From: Tetrahymena thermophila SB210
Lineage: Eukaryota > Ciliophora > Oligohymenophorea > Hymenostomatida > Tetrahymenidae
Direction: 5' to 3'
DNA length: 64,000 bases
Assembly: GCF_000189635.1 (NCBI RefSeq)
Contig: NW_002476426.1
Location: 806,001 to 870,000, forward strand
This document shows positions 63,286 to 64,000 of this stretch, in pieces (positions within the stretch are counted from its first letter, which is position 1; each line of letters starts with the position of its first letter). A program made the position numbers and the translations under genes. The notes below the pieces were generated by a model. The model searched no databases. It was not told the DNA's origin and saw only the letters and a list, made by a program, of their open reading frames with translations.

Positions 63286-63718
63286 TTGTTTCTTTATTGC
63301 TTACTTACGCTTTTACTACTTAAAATTTTTGGTTGCCTATATTTAGCTTGATTTTTGAAATGTTTTTATTATATTTTTTTTTACTATTTATTTATAAAGA
63401 ATTTATTTAATTATAATGAGGTTGTATTTTAATAAAAAGAATTATTTTTTGTGTGATCAAAAAAACAAAGTATCTTTATTAAAAAAAAACATAATTTACA
63501 AAATACTAAAATTTATTAAAACTTATAAAAATCCAAAATATAAATTAAGAATAGATAGATACTGATTTCGAGATAAGTATAAATATAAGTTTTATAATGA
63601 TTATATAGAAACATTTGTTTCTATTCGAATTTAATATGTATTTTTTATAAATTAAGTAAAATATCTTTATGTAAGTTACAAATTTAATATTATAGGAGTT
63701 TTTATTTTATATTATTTA
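63286..63718. other. AT-rich intergenic spacer (EML promoter side)
   Basis: Upstream of the EML-like start and downstream of the next minus-strand gene. A/T tracts only; no specific promoter motif can be called. Confidence 0.5.
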
Positions 63719-64000
63719 TCAATTCACATAAGTATTTAATCTGTTAGTATTTTATAGTGGCTTGTAATTTTCTTTGCTTTTATTATCATTAGTAATTTAT
63801 ATGCTAGCAGAGAGTATAGATGAATTTATGTCCCTTGAAGTTTGCATTTATTAATTTATTTCACGACTATTGTTATATGATGACAAAGACCCTTTTTATT
63901 TATTTATTAATAAATTAAATTCGAATTATAGCATAAAATGAAACTTAATTAATAGGAAATTACTTTAGGTATTGCATTTACCGTAATCTGCATTGCTGAA
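63719..64000 (-). CDS. 3' end of a gene leaving the right edge (partial)
   Basis: Two pieces on the minus strand join in frame. The exon at the window edge (FSNADYG) has a GTAAAT donor near 63981. It then joins SLSSYNNSREINQQMQTSRD, followed by SSILSASIQITNDN and LQNTNRLNTYVN, and TGA 63719-63721. The visible part is S/N/Q-rich, like many tails in this window. The start and the bulk of the gene lie beyond 64000, so no function can be assigned. Confidence 0.6.

Noticed and set aside
1-64000. tRNA, rRNA or snRNA genes
   Set aside because: Searched by eye for T-loop-like GGTTCRA and GC-rich cloverleaf stretches; the only such matches fall inside protein-coding exons.

Overview
The window looks like nuclear DNA of a Tetrahymena-type ciliate. 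It is extremely AT-rich. Long protein-coding frames appear only when TAA and TAG are read as glutamine and TGA is the sole stop. Introns are short to medium (about 45 to over 100 bases), with GTAA-type donors and AT-rich bodies. That fits Tetrahymena or a close relative better than Paramecium, whose introns are much shorter. Read with the standard code, every gene here is chopped into fragments. No tRNA, rRNA, telomere repeat or transposon was recognised. All gene structures were read by eye, so splice sites and starts are approximate unless stated.

Layout. A possible 3' exon of a gene entering from the left lies at 96-169. A plus-strand coiled-coil gene occupies 477-3437. A DHHC palmitoyltransferase (4321-6552, minus) is followed by two small plus-strand genes near 6.6-7.0 and 7.8-8.4 kb. 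Eight consecutive minus-strand genes then run from 9.5 to 37.7 kb: a PX/PH phospholipase D; a TBC-domain Rab GTPase-activating protein with a very long Q/N/S-rich tail; a gene of unresolved structure; a protein with a kinase-like H...N/DFD motif; an importin-alpha-like ARM protein; a single-exon DHHC palmitoyltransferase; a MATE transporter; and a ubiquitin-specific-protease homologue whose catalytic Cys, His and Asp positions all appear to be Ser. Two plus-strand genes follow at 38.4-49.3 kb: a long Q/N-rich coiled-coil protein, and an S/Q-rich protein ending in HAT/TPR-type helical repeats, with unresolved coding sequence just upstream of the latter. The right part is minus-strand: a Q/N/S-rich protein, a very long coiled-coil protein, an EMAP-like HELP/WD40 protein with an N-terminal MGC lipidation-type sequence, and the 3' end of a gene that leaves the window.

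The genes do not form an operon or pathway cluster. Several share membrane-traffic and membrane-anchoring themes (two palmitoyltransferases, phospholipase D, RabGAP, MATE, a probable lipidated EML), and the long coiled-coil and EML genes suggest cytoskeletal or ciliary roles. This shared theme is inference. The strongest finding is the predicted inactive deubiquitinase. Intergenic spacers of 0.4-2 kb are AT-rich with simple tetranucleotide repeats.
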